From positions 62,001 through 126,000 of the forward strand of contig QFPM01000004.1 in the NCBI GenBank assembly GCA_003248655.1: 64,000 nucleotides of DNA, in the 5' to 3' direction. The stretch comes from Microbacterium sp. Its GTDB lineage: Bacteria; Actinomycetota; Actinomycetes; Actinomycetales; Microbacteriaceae. The position numbers and the translations under genes are program-made. Below, one piece after another: positions 9,219 through 18,523 of the stretch. Below the pieces are notes generated by a model. It made no database searches, was not told the DNA's origin, and saw nothing but the letters and a program-made list of their open reading frames with translations. Within the stretch, counting starts at the first letter, position 1, and the number at the start of each line of letters is the position of its first letter.

Positions 9219-10121
9219 GTGCGCGTCACACGCCGTCTCCGGCTCGCCGTCATCCCGATGGGAATCGCTACGGCGGTCGTTCTCGCCGGGTGCACGCCCA
9301 GTCAGCTGAACGGGTTCCTGCCCGGTTTCACCGAGGACGGAACGCAGGCCACCGACCGCACGGAAATGGTCTCGGGCCTCTGGGTCAACTCCTGGATCGT
9401 GCTGCTCGCGGTCGGTGTGATCACCTGGGCGCTCATGGCCTGGGCGGCGATCGTCTACCGCCGTCGGCGCGGCCAGACCGGGCTCCCGGTGCAGCTGCGC
9501 TACAACATGCCCGTTGAGATCTTCTACACGGTCGTTCCCCTCATCCTCGTCGTCGGCTTCTTCGCCTTCACTGCGCGCGACCAGACGGTCCTTGAGACGC
9601 AATACGACGACCCGGACGTCTGCATCACCGCGATCGGCAAGCAGTGGGCGTGGGACTTCCAGTACAACGACGATGCCGCGAACTGTGAGGGCGGCGACGA
9701 CGCCGTCTGGACGATGGGTGTTCAGGCGCAGACGGATGCCGTCGGCGACATCACGAACGAGATTCCGACGCTGTACCTGCCCGTCGACGAGAAGGTGAAG
9801 ATCAAGCTCACCTCGCGAGACGTCATCCACTCGTTCTGGATCATCGACTTCCTGTATAAGAAGGACATGTACATCGGGAAGGACAACTACTGGTCCTTCA
9901 CTCCGACCCGTGTCGGAGAGTACGACGGGAAGTGCGCCGAGCTCTGCGGCCAGTACCACTCGATGATGCTCTTCAAGGTGAAAGTCGTCGAACGGAACGA
10001 GTACGACGCCTACCTCGCATCGCTCAAGGACGCAGGCCAGACCGGCGACATCAACGACGCATACGACCGCCTGCAGAACCTGCCGGGCACGGGCGCATCC
10101 AACTCCGAGGGAGAACACTGA
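9219..10121 (+). CDS. ctaC: cytochrome c oxidase subunit II
   Basis: 300 residues from the GTG at 9219, which has GAAAGG at 6-nt spacing; a GTG at 9186 is in frame but would put 11 extra residues before the signal peptide. The N-terminus is a lipoprotein signal (VRVTRRLRLAVIPMG...) with lipobox LAGC, Cys25. Two transmembrane helices follow (VNSWIVLLAVGVITWALMAW; FYTVVPLILVVGFFAF), then a periplasmic cupredoxin domain with the CuA ligands in HSFWIIDF (~202) and CAELCGQYHSMM (~239-250). It accepts electrons from the bc1 complex/QcrC. TAGACT at 9175-9180 is a likely -10 box. Its stop shares one base with the ctaD start. Confidence 0.96.
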   Translation: MRVTRRLRLAVIPMGIATAVVLAGCTPSQLNGFLPGFTEDGTQATDRTEMVSGLWVNSWIVLLAVGVITWALMAWAAIVYRRRRGQTGLPVQLRYNMPVEIFYTVVPLILVVGFFAFTARDQTVLETQYDDPDVCITAIGKQWAWDFQYNDDAANCEGGDDAVWTMGVQAQTDAVGDITNEIPTLYLPVDEKVKIKLTSRDVIHSFWIIDFLYKKDMYIGKDNYWSFTPTRVGEYDGKCAELCGQYHSMMLFKVKVVERNEYDAYLASLKDAGQTGDINDAYDRLQNLPGTGASNSEGEH

Positions 10122-11881
10122 TGGCGACCACGCTTCCCCTCGAGGCTGACACGCACCGCCGGACCACGCTGCCTCCGCGCCAGGCAGCTCTCCTGAGCTC
10201 TTCGCGCGTCGAGCAGAAGGGCAACATCCTCGTCAAGTGGATCACCTCCACCGACCACAAGACGATCGGGTACATGTACCTCATCGCGTCGGTGCTGTTC
10301 TTCCTCCTCGGCGGCGTGATGGCTCTCATCATCCGCGCCGAGCTGTTCGAGCCGGGCATGCAGATCGTCCCGACCAAAGAGCAGTACAACCAGCTCTTTA
10401 CGATGCACGGCACGATCATGCTGCTGATGTTCGCGACGCCGCTTTTCGCCGGGTTCGCCAACGCGATCCTGCCGCTACAGATCGGCGCACCGGATGTCGC
10501 GTTCCCGCGCCTGAACGCGTTCGCGTTCTGGCTGTTCCTCTTCGGCTCGATCATCGCCGTCGCCGGCTTCCTCACCCCGCAGGGCGCTGCCGCCTTCGGG
10601 TGGTTCGCGTATCAGCCCCTCGCCGGTGCGAGCTTCTCGCCAGGCGCCGGCGGCAACCTCTGGATGCTGGGACTCGGCATGTCGGGCTTCGGCACCATCA
10701 TGGGTGGCGTCAACTTCATCACGACGATCGTCACGATGCGCGCACCGGGTATGACGATGTGGCGCATGCCGATCTTCACGTGGAACACGCTGATCACGAG
10801 CATCCTCATTCTCATGGCGTTCCCCGTGCTCGCTGCCGCAATCCTCGCAGCCGGCGCCGACCGCGTGCTCGGCGCCCACATCTACGACCCGGCCAACGGC
10901 GGTGTGCTCCTGTGGCAGCACCTCTTCTGGTTCTTCGGTCACCCCGAGGTGTACATCATCGCGTTGCCGTTCTTCGGCATCGTGTCGGAGATCTTCCCGG
11001 TGTTCAGCCGCAAACCGATCTTCGGCTACAAGACGCTCGTCTACGCGACGATCTCGATCGCTGCCCTGTCGGTGTCGGTGTGGGCTCACCACATGTACGT
11101 CACCGGGGCGGTGCTACTGCCCTTCTTCGCGCTCATGACGATGCTCATCGCCGTTCCGACCGGCGTGAAGATCTTCAACTGGATCGGCACGATGTGGCGA
11201 GGGTCCATCACGTTCGAGACGCCGATGGTCTTCGCGCTCGGCTTCCTCGTGTCGTTCGTCTTCGGTGGCCTCACCGGCGTTATCCTCGCCTCGCCGCCGC
11301 TCGACTTCCACCTGTCCGACTCGTACTTCGTCGTCGCGCACTTCCACTACGTCGTGTTCGGCACGGTCGTGTTCGCGATGTTCGCGGGCTTCTACTTCTG
11401 GTGGCCGAAGTGGACGGGTCGCATGCTCAACGAGCGCCTCGGCATGATCCACTTCTGGCTTCTGTTCATCGGCTTCCACATGACCTTCCTCGTGCAGCAC
11501 TGGCTGGGCGTCGAGGGCATGGTCCGCCGCTATGCCGACTACTCGGCCGCTGACGGATTCACGTGGCAGAACCAGCTGTCGACGGTCGGCGCGATGATCC
11601 TCGGCGCCTCGATGATCCCGTTCTTCCTGAACGTCTGGATCACGTCGCGCACCGCGCCGAAGGTCACGGTGAACGATCCGTGGGGATACGGCGGATCGCT
11701 CGAGTGGGCGACGAGCTGCCCGCCGCCGCGCCACAACTTCACGTCGATTCCGCGGATCCGCAGCGAGCGGCCGGCGTTCGACCTCAACCACCCCGAGGCC
11801 GCCGTCCCGGTCGGGGTGGGTCCCGCGAAGGATGCGCCCGACGCGCCCGTCGTCGATCTTGCGGATGGAGAGGTCAAGTAA
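10121..11881 (+). CDS. ctaD: cytochrome c oxidase subunit I
   Basis: 586 residues. Catalytic subunit of the aa3 oxidase, with haem a and the haem a3-CuB centre, about 12 transmembrane helices. Ligand motifs: TMHGTIMLLMF (~93, low-spin haem His), GHPEVYIIALP (~272, CuB His and cross-linked Tyr region), HHMYVTG (~322, two CuB His) and HFHYVVFGTVV (~406, haem a3 and haem a His). ATG overlaps the ctaC stop by one base (TGATG), so translation is coupled. The C-terminus carries the extended soluble tail usual for actinobacteria. Confidence 0.97.
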   Translation: MATTLPLEADTHRRTTLPPRQAALLSSSRVEQKGNILVKWITSTDHKTIGYMYLIASVLFFLLGGVMALIIRAELFEPGMQIVPTKEQYNQLFTMHGTIMLLMFATPLFAGFANAILPLQIGAPDVAFPRLNAFAFWLFLFGSIIAVAGFLTPQGAAAFGWFAYQPLAGASFSPGAGGNLWMLGLGMSGFGTIMGGVNFITTIVTMRAPGMTMWRMPIFTWNTLITSILILMAFPVLAAAILAAGADRVLGAHIYDPANGGVLLWQHLFWFFGHPEVYIIALPFFGIVSEIFPVFSRKPIFGYKTLVYATISIAALSVSVWAHHMYVTGAVLLPFFALMTMLIAVPTGVKIFNWIGTMWRGSITFETPMVFALGFLVSFVFGGLTGVILASPPLDFHLSDSYFVVAHFHYVVFGTVVFAMFAGFYFWWPKWTGRMLNERLGMIHFWLLFIGFHMTFLVQHWLGVEGMVRRYADYSAADGFTWQNQLSTVGAMILGASMIPFFLNVWITSRTAPKVTVNDPWGYGGSLEWATSCPPPRHNFTSIPRIRSERPAFDLNHPEAAVPVGVGPAKDAPDAPVVDLADGEVK

Positions 11882-12316
11882 GTGAAGACCAACATCAACC
11901 TCTGGTGGATCCTCGCCGGCTTCTTCCTGCTGTGCACGGTCCTGTACACGGGCTGGAACATCGTTGAGCATTCGAGCCTGCCGTGGTACCACGCGATCGA
12001 GTGGGTCGGCACGGTCGTGTTGCTTTTCACGGTCTTCATGGCCGTCATGATCGGCTTCTACGTCGACCGCGTGTACCGTTCGCAGGGCGGCGAGTTGCCC
12101 GAAGACACTCTGACGGCCGACATCGACGACGGGGACCCGGAGATGGGTGAGTTCAGCCCGTGGTCGTGGTGGCCGCTCGTTCTCGCGTTCTCGGCGTCGC
12201 TGTGCATCATCGGCCTCGCCGTGGGCTCGTTCCTGCTGCCGATCGGCTTCGTCGTGTTCCTCGTCGCCATCGTCGGCTGGGTGTACGAGTACTACCGCGG
12301 CTACTTCGCCCGCTGA
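11882..12316 (+). CDS. ctaF: cytochrome c oxidase subunit IV, actinobacterial type
   Basis: 144 residues, GTG start abutting the ctaD stop. Four hydrophobic segments in two hairpins (INLWWILAGFFLLCTVLYTGW, VGTVVLLFTVFMAVMIGFYV, WWPLVLAFSASLCIIGLAVG, FVVFLVAIVGWVYEYYRGYF), an acidic loop between, and length typical of the CtaF subunit of the bc-aa3 supercomplex. No cofactor ligands are expected. Confidence 0.93.
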   Translation: MKTNINLWWILAGFFLLCTVLYTGWNIVEHSSLPWYHAIEWVGTVVLLFTVFMAVMIGFYVDRVYRSQGGELPEDTLTADIDDGDPEMGEFSPWSWWPLVLAFSASLCIIGLAVGSFLLPIGFVVFLVAIVGWVYEYYRGYFAR

Positions 12317-12335
12317 TCCCCGCCGCCTCGTCTTT

Positions 12336-12416
12336 CGCGAGACCCGCTTCGTGCGTCGAGACCGCCGTCACGGACGCGGGTCTCGACGCACACGCGCGGT
12401 CTCGCGGGCGGGTGGA
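12336..12416. terminator. long inverted repeat between convergent ctaF and rhodanese gene
   Basis: Left arm from CGCGAGACCCGC through GTGCGTCGAGACC pairs with the right arm GGGTCTCGACGCAC through GCGGTCTCGCG; arms are ~29 bp with one short mismatch block, loop ~20 nt. Placed between converging 3' ends it probably stops transcription in both directions, but there is no U tract, so the terminator role is inferred. Confidence 0.55.
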
Positions 12417-12424
12417 AGGCGGCG

Positions 12425-12847
12425 TCAGTCGCTCGGGCGGACGTACATGACGAGCGGGTCGAAGATGCGGGGGAGTGAACCCGCAGCACCCTCGACGGGC
12501 AGGCCCTCGCGCGCCCAGTACTCGTAGCCCCCGATCATCTCGCGCACGCGGTAGCCGAGCTTCGCGAACTCGACCGCTCCTTTGGCTCCGGCGTTGCATC
12601 CGGGGCTCCAGCAGTAGACGACGACGGGGACACCCGGGTCCAACTCGATCGGCGCGCGGGGGCCGATGTCGCGGTACGGCATGTGTACGGCTCCCGCCGC
12701 ATGGCCCTGATTCCAGGCATCCTGGCTTCGCACGTCGACCAGGACGAACGCGTTGCCGGCCTTCTGCGCGGCGTAGACGTCGGAGGCATCCGTCTCGTGG
12801 GTGAGCTTGGCGGAGAAGTAGGCGAGGGTCTCGTCAGGGCTGGTCAT
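12425..12847 (-). CDS. rhodanese-like domain protein
   Basis: 140 residues, one rhodanese domain. The VLVDVRSQDAWNQGHAAGAVHMPY segment is the usual N-terminal signature and the active loop YCWSPGCNAGAKGA carries the presumed sulfur-accepting Cys79, with a second Cys84 close by. Probable sulfurtransferase or persulfide carrier; substrate unknown. Single gene set between the two halves of the respiratory cluster. Confidence 0.85.
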   Translation of the reverse strand: MTSPDETLAYFSAKLTHETDASDVYAAQKAGNAFVLVDVRSQDAWNQGHAAGAVHMPYRDIGPRAPIELDPGVPVVVYCWSPGCNAGAKGAVEFAKLGYRVREMIGGYEYWAREGLPVEGAAGSLPRIFDPLVMYVRPSD

Positions 12848-12927
12848 GCTTCGACGCTACGCGCACAACGAGACGGCGGGAGTAGACCCGTCGGTCAACT
12901 CCCGCCGTAATTCGGACAGGATCGGCG

Positions 12928-14622
12928 TCAGTGCGCCTTGCCGTCCTCGATCTCGTTCTGCTCGGCGTGCTCCTCGTGCTCGAGTGCGTGGTGCGCGTGC
13001 GCCTCGGCCGCCTCAATCTCGCTCTGCGTGACCGGGACGAGCCGGTCCTCGAAGAACCACCGCGAGAGTGCGGAGCGCAGGTTCTCGTGCCACGGGATGC
13101 GACCCTGATCGTTGGGGCGCACGACGAGCGGTGCGTTCGTCTCGAAGTCGATCAGCTTGACGCGCTCGTAGGCGTCGACGGGCTGGTGGACCTCGATGTA
13201 CTCCCCACCGGGAAGGCGCACGATGCGGCCCGACTCGTATCCATGCAGGGCGATCTCGCGATCCTTCTTCTGCAACGCGATCGCGATGCGCTTGGCAATG
13301 AAGTAGCCGAGGATCGGGCCGATGATCAGCAACGCCTGCAGCGTGTGGATGACGCCCTCCATCGTGAGCCAGAAGTGCGTCGCGATGATGTCGGAGGATG
13401 CCGCGGCCCACAGCACGGCGTAGAAGGTGACGCCAGCGACGCCGATGGCGGTGCGCGTCGGCGCGTGGCGCGGACGCTGCGCGATGTGGTGCTCACGCTT
13501 GTCGCCCGTGATCCATGCCTCGATGAAGGGGTAGATCATCACCAGGACGATGAACAGGCCGAGGCCCACGAGCGGGATCAGGATGTTGAACGACCAGGTG
13601 CGTTCCCACAGCACGAACTCCAGGTGCGGCGGCACGAGACGCAGTGCGCCATCGGCGAAGCCGATGTACCAGTCGGGCTGCGTACCCGCCGACACGGGGG
13701 AGGGGTCGTAGGGGCCGTAGTTCCAGATCGGGTTAATCGTGAACAGCGACGCGATCAGCACGATCACACCGAACGTGATGAAGAAGAAGCCGCCCATCTT
13801 CGACATGTACACCGGCATCATCGGGAAGCCCACGACGTTGCTGTTCGTGCGGCCGGGGCCGGCGAACTGCGTGTGCTTGTTGACGATCATGAGCATGAGG
13901 TGCACGGCGAGCAGCGCCACGAGGATCGCCGGCAGCAGCAGGATGTGCAGCGTGTAAAGGCGGCCGACGATCGCGGTGCCGGGGAACTCGCCGCCGAAGA
14001 GCAGGAACGACGTCCAGGTGCCGATCAGCGGGATGCCCTTGATCATGCCGTCGATGATGCGGAGGCCGTTGCCCGAGAGCAGGTCGTCGGGAAGCGAGTA
14101 TCCGGTGAAGCCCTCGCCCATCGCGAGGATGAACAGGATGAATCCGATCACCCAGTTCAGCTCGCGCGGCTTGCGGAACGCACCGGTGAAGAACACGCGC
14201 AGCATGTGCACGCCGATGCCGGCGATGAACACGAGCGCCGCCCAGTGGTGGATCTGACGCACGAGCAGGCCACCGCGGATGTCGAACGACAGCCGCAGTG
14301 TGGAGTCGAGGGCGGCCGACATCTCCACGCCGCGCAACGGCAGGAACGAGCCCGCGTAGTGGGTCTCGACCATGGATGCCTGGAAGAAGAACGTCAGGAA
14401 GGTGCCCGACAGCAGCACGACGACGAAGCTCCACAGGGCGATCTCACCGAGCATGAACGACCAGTGGTCGGGGAAGATCTTGCGCCCGAGCTCCTTGACG
14501 AGACCGGAGATGCTCGTTCGCTCGTCGATGTAGTTCGCCGCGCCTGCGACGAACCGGCCGCCAAGGGGCTTCTCGTCGGTCTTCGCGTCAGCGGAAGGCT
14601 GGGTGACGGTCGCGGTGCTCAA
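12928..14622 (-). CDS. qcrB: cytochrome bc1 complex cytochrome b subunit
   Basis: 564 residues. Haem b subunit of menaquinol-cytochrome c reductase. The N-terminal bundle has the paired haem-binding histidines (RQIHHWAAL and LYTLHILLLPAILVALLAVHL) and GYSLPDDLLSGNG; the C-terminal half has further helices and the long actinobacterial cytoplasmic tail ending in acidic, His-rich sequence. The start overlaps the qcrA stop by 4 bp. Last gene of the ctaE-qcrC-qcrA-qcrB operon. Confidence 0.96.
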   Translation of the reverse strand: MSTATVTQPSADAKTDEKPLGGRFVAGAANYIDERTSISGLVKELGRKIFPDHWSFMLGEIALWSFVVVLLSGTFLTFFFQASMVETHYAGSFLPLRGVEMSAALDSTLRLSFDIRGGLLVRQIHHWAALVFIAGIGVHMLRVFFTGAFRKPRELNWVIGFILFILAMGEGFTGYSLPDDLLSGNGLRIIDGMIKGIPLIGTWTSFLLFGGEFPGTAIVGRLYTLHILLLPAILVALLAVHLMLMIVNKHTQFAGPGRTNSNVVGFPMMPVYMSKMGGFFFITFGVIVLIASLFTINPIWNYGPYDPSPVSAGTQPDWYIGFADGALRLVPPHLEFVLWERTWSFNILIPLVGLGLFIVLVMIYPFIEAWITGDKREHHIAQRPRHAPTRTAIGVAGVTFYAVLWAAASSDIIATHFWLTMEGVIHTLQALLIIGPILGYFIAKRIAIALQKKDREIALHGYESGRIVRLPGGEYIEVHQPVDAYERVKLIDFETNAPLVVRPNDQGRIPWHENLRSALSRWFFEDRLVPVTQSEIEAAEAHAHHALEHEEHAEQNEIEDGKAH

Positions 14623-15710
14623 TGGCGCTCCCAGAAGCTCGGGCCGACGGGTTCATGGAAATCGCTCTGTGCGATGAGGTAGCCCTCGTCGTCGACCGTG
14701 ATCGGCAGCTGCGGCAGGGGGCGTGCGGCGGGGCCGAAGATGACCGCCGCGTGGCGCTCGACGTCGAACTGCGACTGGTGGCAGGGGCAGAGCAGGTGGT
14801 GCGTCTGCTGTTCGTACAGCGCCACCGGGCATCCGACGTGCGTGCAGACCTTGGAGTACGCGACGATGCCGTTGTATGACCAGTCCTTGCGGTCTTCGTC
14901 CTCGATGAGCTGCTCGGGGAGCAGGCGCATGAGCAGAACGATCGCCTTCGCCTTCTGCTCGAGGTAGCCGTCGTGGTGGCTGAGGTCGGCGAGCGACTCG
15001 GGGATGACGTGCACGGCGGAGCCGAGAGTCAGGTCGGCGGCGCGGATCGGCTCGCCGCTCGGGTCGTGCGCGAGGCGCTCGCCCTTCTTCCACATCGTGT
15101 GGCTGAGGAGAGCCACCGGGTCGCCGGCGATCTGCGCTTCGGCATCGCCGTTCGGGTTGCTTTCGGGCGCGAGACCGCGGAACAGAGTGATGCCCGGCAG
15201 GATCGAGGCGACGAGCGCCGCGATGAGCGACCCGCGGATCGCTGTGCGGCGGCCGAACCCGGACTCCTCGTTCGCGTCGCGGAACACCTGCACGGCGCCC
15301 TCGCGCGTCTCATCGCGGCCGCGCGTCGCGTGCCGCGGCTCGATGAACTCGCGGTCACTCATGACCGCCTTCGACCAGTGGATCGCCCCGACGCCCAGCG
15401 CGAACAGGGCGAGGCCGATGCCGAGGCCGATGAAGAGGTTGTTGTGCCGGATGTCGACGATCCGGCCGCTCTCGATCGGGAAGAGCATGTAGGCGGCGAT
15501 CGCCCAGATGCTGCCCGCAAGCGAGATGTAGAACAGCGTGTAGACGGTCCGCACGGCGCGCTTCATGGCGGCCGGGTCTTTGTCGGTGATCCGCTCGCGG
15601 TGCGGCGGCAGCCCCGGGTTCTCCGCGGGGTCGGGGACGGCGACGGCGAGCCCGGGGGAAGGCTTCCATGAAGCCCTCTCGTGCTCGAGCGCGTCTTCCT
15701 CGTGTGCCAT
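14619..15710 (-). CDS. qcrA: cytochrome bc1 complex Rieske iron-sulfur subunit
   Basis: 363 residues from the ATG at 15710 (MAHEEDALEHERASW); an in-frame GTG at 15746 is possible and closer to the qcrC stop but has no better binding site. Transmembrane helices lie before the soluble domain (TVYTLFYISLAGSIWAIAAYMLF, LFIGLGIGLALFALGVGAI, a third near GSLIAALVASILPGITLF), as in actinobacterial QcrA. The 2Fe-2S site is CTHVGC (~289-294) and CPCHQS (~308-313). It passes electrons from menaquinol to QcrC. Confidence 0.94.
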   Translation of the reverse strand: MAHEEDALEHERASWKPSPGLAVAVPDPAENPGLPPHRERITDKDPAAMKRAVRTVYTLFYISLAGSIWAIAAYMLFPIESGRIVDIRHNNLFIGLGIGLALFALGVGAIHWSKAVMSDREFIEPRHATRGRDETREGAVQVFRDANEESGFGRRTAIRGSLIAALVASILPGITLFRGLAPESNPNGDAEAQIAGDPVALLSHTMWKKGERLAHDPSGEPIRAADLTLGSAVHVIPESLADLSHHDGYLEQKAKAIVLLMRLLPEQLIEDEDRKDWSYNGIVAYSKVCTHVGCPVALYEQQTHHLLCPCHQSQFDVERHAAVIFGPAARPLPQLPITVDDEGYLIAQSDFHEPVGPSFWERH

Positions 15711-15752
15711 GCTGCGTCCGTTCCCTACGTCAGTTCCGATATCCACGAATGA

Positions 15753-16553
15753 TCAGTTCGACTTCGCCGTGATCCACACGGTGATGCCGATCAGGGTGCC
15801 GATGCCGAAGATCCAGATGAAGAGGCCCTCAGACACCGGACCGAGCGAGCCGAGGTTGAACCCGCCGGCCGACTCGTTCTCTTGCAGGAACACCAGTGCC
15901 GAGATGATGTCGCGCTTCTCTTCGGGGGTCAGCGTGAGGTTGTTGAACACGGGCATGTTCTGCGGCCCGGTCACCATCGCGGCGTACATGTGCAGCGGGC
16001 TCGTCTTGGTGAGCGCGGGTGCGTACTTGCCCTCGGTCAGCGCGCCGCCAGCAGCCGCGACGTTGTGGCACATCGCGCAGTTCGTACGGAAGAGCTCCGC
16101 GCCGTTGGCGACATCGCCGCCGGCATCCAGGATCTCTTCCGACGGGAAGGTCGGGCCGGGCGAGGTCGACTGCACCCAGGATGCGATCGCGAGGATCTGC
16201 TCCTCGGTGAACTGCGCGGGCTTCTGCGGCGCCTGCGGTCCCTGTGCCTGCAGCGGCATCCGGCCGGTCGACATCTGGAACTCGACCGCGAGCTCGCCGA
16301 CGCCGTAGAGCGACGGGCCGTCGGGCGTTCCCTCGAGGTTCAGGCCGTGGCACGTGGCGCAGTTGGCCTGGAAAAGCTTCTTGCCGTCGTCGACGGTGAG
16401 CGTGCTGGATGCCGTGGACGTCTCGGACGCCGCCATCGCTGCGGAGGCGCCGGCGTAGATGCCGCCCGTGACGAGCAGGCCGATTCCGATGAGAGCGGCG
16501 GCAGCCCAGGTGCTGCGGCGGCCGGACTTCCGGCGCGGGGTCTTCGAAGACAT
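15753..16553 (-). CDS. qcrC: cytochrome bc1 complex di-haem cytochrome c subunit
   Basis: 266 residues. N-terminal membrane anchor (STWAAAALIGIGLLVTGGIYAG), then two class I cytochrome c domains with CATCH at 65-69 and CAMCH at 159-163, and a C-terminal membrane helix (LFIWIFGIGTLIGITVWI). In actinobacteria this subunit replaces soluble cytochrome c and links bc1 directly to the aa3 oxidase. The start at 16553 (MSSKTPRRKSGRR) gives the typical N-terminus; the binding site is poor. Confidence 0.95.
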   Translation of the reverse strand: MSSKTPRRKSGRRSTWAAAALIGIGLLVTGGIYAGASAAMAASETSTASSTLTVDDGKKLFQANCATCHGLNLEGTPDGPSLYGVGELAVEFQMSTGRMPLQAQGPQAPQKPAQFTEEQILAIASWVQSTSPGPTFPSEEILDAGGDVANGAELFRTNCAMCHNVAAAGGALTEGKYAPALTKTSPLHMYAAMVTGPQNMPVFNNLTLTPEEKRDIISALVFLQENESAGGFNLGSLGPVSEGLFIWIFGIGTLIGITVWITAKSN

Positions 16554-16573
16554 GGAAGGTGTCGGCTCCGCTC

Positions 16574-17218
16574 TCACTTGACGACGTAGATGACGACGAA
16601 CAGGACGATCCAGACGACGTCGACGAAGTGCCAGTAGTACGACACGACGATCGACGACGTCATCTCTTTGCGCCCGAAGTTCTTGACCGCGAAGGCGCGG
16701 CCGATGACGAGCAGGAACGCGATCAGCCCGCCGGTCACGTGCAGGGCGTGGAACCCGGTGGTCAGGTAGAACGCGGAGGCATAGGAGTTGGCGCTGATCG
16801 GGAGACCCTCGGCGACGAGCGTCGCGTATTCCCACACCTGGCCCGACACGAAGATCGCTCCCATGATGAACGACAGGAAGAACCACTCGACCATGCCCCA
16901 CTGGCGGAACTGCCAGAACGAGCCCTTGCGGTACGGCTGGAAACGCTCGGCGGCGAAGACGCCAGCCTGCGCGGTGACCGACGAGAGCACGAGGATGATC
17001 GTGTTGACGAGGGCAAACGGCACATTCAGTACGGGGGTGTTCTCGGCCCACAGGTCGGGAGCTGCGTTGCGCAACGTGAAGTAGATCGCGAACAGGCCCG
17101 CGAAGAACATGACCTCGCTACCGAGCCACACGATTGTTCCGACGGCGACCGGATCGGGCCGCTTCACGGTGCGCAAGGCGTTCGAATACGTCGCAGGAGT
17201 GGTCGTCACGCTCCCCAT
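16574..17218 (-). CDS. ctaE: cytochrome c oxidase subunit III
   Basis: 214 residues from the ATG at 17218 (MGSVTTTPATYSNAL). Five membrane helices, beginning with the conserved VGTIVWLGSEVMFFAGLFAIYFTLR and ending with SYYWHFVDVVWIVLFVVIYV; the short five-helix form is the actinobacterial one. First gene of the minus-strand respiratory operon, 20 nt before qcrC. The frame extends upstream but without family similarity. Confidence 0.94.
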   Translation of the reverse strand: MGSVTTTPATYSNALRTVKRPDPVAVGTIVWLGSEVMFFAGLFAIYFTLRNAAPDLWAENTPVLNVPFALVNTIILVLSSVTAQAGVFAAERFQPYRKGSFWQFRQWGMVEWFFLSFIMGAIFVSGQVWEYATLVAEGLPISANSYASAFYLTTGFHALHVTGGLIAFLLVIGRAFAVKNFGRKEMTSSIVVSYYWHFVDVVWIVLFVVIYVVK

Positions 17219-17350
17219 TATGGCTGATTCGACGTCAGGTTTTCGCATCCCTGAAGGTGTCAGCCGACTTCGCCGCACTTTCGGGCGGATCGGAGCGCGC
17301 CCAGAGCGGCCCGAGAGTGTGCTGACAGTCTGCCGATAGGATCGATGCTC

Positions 17351-18412
17351 ATGGCGGAGCTCTTCTCATGGCCCGAAATTCTCACCGCGCTCCTTGATCG
17401 ACGCGACCTCAGCGTGTCGGAGTCGACGTGGGCGATGACGCAGGTGATGACGGGCGATGTGACGCCGTCGCAGCTCGGCGGGTTCCTGCTGGCGCTTCGC
17501 GCCAAGGGCGAGACCGTCGATGAGGTCGTTGGCTTTCGCGATGCAATCCTCGAGGCTGCGCTGCCGCTTCCGGTGCCCGCTGAGGTGCTCGACATCGTGG
17601 GGACGGGCGGGGACCGTTTCGGCACCGTCAACGTGTCGACGATGTCGGCGATCGTGGCGGCGGCGACCGGCATCCCTGTCGTCAAGCACGGAAACCGGGC
17701 GGCGAGTTCGTCGTCGGGCTCGTCGGACGTGCTCGGCGCGCTCGGGATCGACCTGACGCTCTCGCCCGAGCGGGTGGCGGCGGTGCTCGCCGAGGTCGGG
17801 ATCACGTTCGCGTTTGCGTCTGCGTTCCACCCGGGTTTCCGCCACGCCGGGCCGACTCGGTCGGAGCTCGGCGTGCCGACGGTCTTCAACTTCCTCGGGC
17901 CGCTGTGCAACCCGGCGCGCGCCGAGGCGAACGCCGTGGGTGTTGCGAGCCTCGACCGCGTGCCGCTCATCACGGGCGTCTTCCAGACGCGCGGCGCGAC
18001 CGCGCTCGTCTTCCGCGGCGACGACGGGCTTGACGAGCTCACGACGACGGGGCACAGCCACCTGTGGGAGATCAGTCGGGGAGACGTGCACGAGCACGAT
18101 CTCGATCCTCGCGACCTCGGCATTCCGCGCGCGAACATCGACGACCTGCGCGGTGGGGATCCCGCGCACAACGCCGAGGTCGTCCGGCGCGTGCTCGACG
18201 GGCAGACCGGTCCGGTGCGCGACATCGTGATGCTGAATACGGCCGCAGGCATCGTGTCGTACGAGCTGTTCCAAGATGCCGCGCAGGTGCAGGTCCCGAT
18301 CGTCGAGCGCCTCGCCGCGGCGCGCGATCGCGCAGCGGAGGCGATCGACAGCGGGGCTGCGGCGGACGTGCTCGATCGGTGGGTTGCCGCGACGCACTCG
18401 GACGCCGTCTGA
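17351..18412 (+). CDS. trpD: anthranilate phosphoribosyltransferase
   Basis: 353 residues. Joins anthranilate and PRPP in tryptophan synthesis. PRPP-binding loop IVGTGGDRFGTVNVST (GTGGD at 84-88), VKHGNRAASSSSGSSDVLGALG (~110-131), and HPGFRHAGPTRSELGVPTVFNFLGPLCNP. Two ATGs (17345, 17351) are possible; 17351 lies 9 nt after AGGA and 8 nt after TAGGAT (17337-17342). No other trp genes are near; a lone trpD next to ctaE is common in this family from memory. Confidence 0.94.
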   Translation: MAELFSWPEILTALLDRRDLSVSESTWAMTQVMTGDVTPSQLGGFLLALRAKGETVDEVVGFRDAILEAALPLPVPAEVLDIVGTGGDRFGTVNVSTMSAIVAAATGIPVVKHGNRAASSSSGSSDVLGALGIDLTLSPERVAAVLAEVGITFAFASAFHPGFRHAGPTRSELGVPTVFNFLGPLCNPARAEANAVGVASLDRVPLITGVFQTRGATALVFRGDDGLDELTTTGHSHLWEISRGDVHEHDLDPRDLGIPRANIDDLRGGDPAHNAEVVRRVLDGQTGPVRDIVMLNTAAGIVSYELFQDAAQVQVPIVERLAAARDRAAEAIDSGAAADVLDRWVAATHSDAV

Positions 18413-18523
18413 GGTCTGACCACGGGCGTTTTGCTCGGCCCGTCCTCTGGTGCCGGGCGTCAGCGCGGACTACCGTGAGGGCAAGGGCCTAGCCCCAGGG
18501 TCCACCCCCCGAGAGGAACACCC

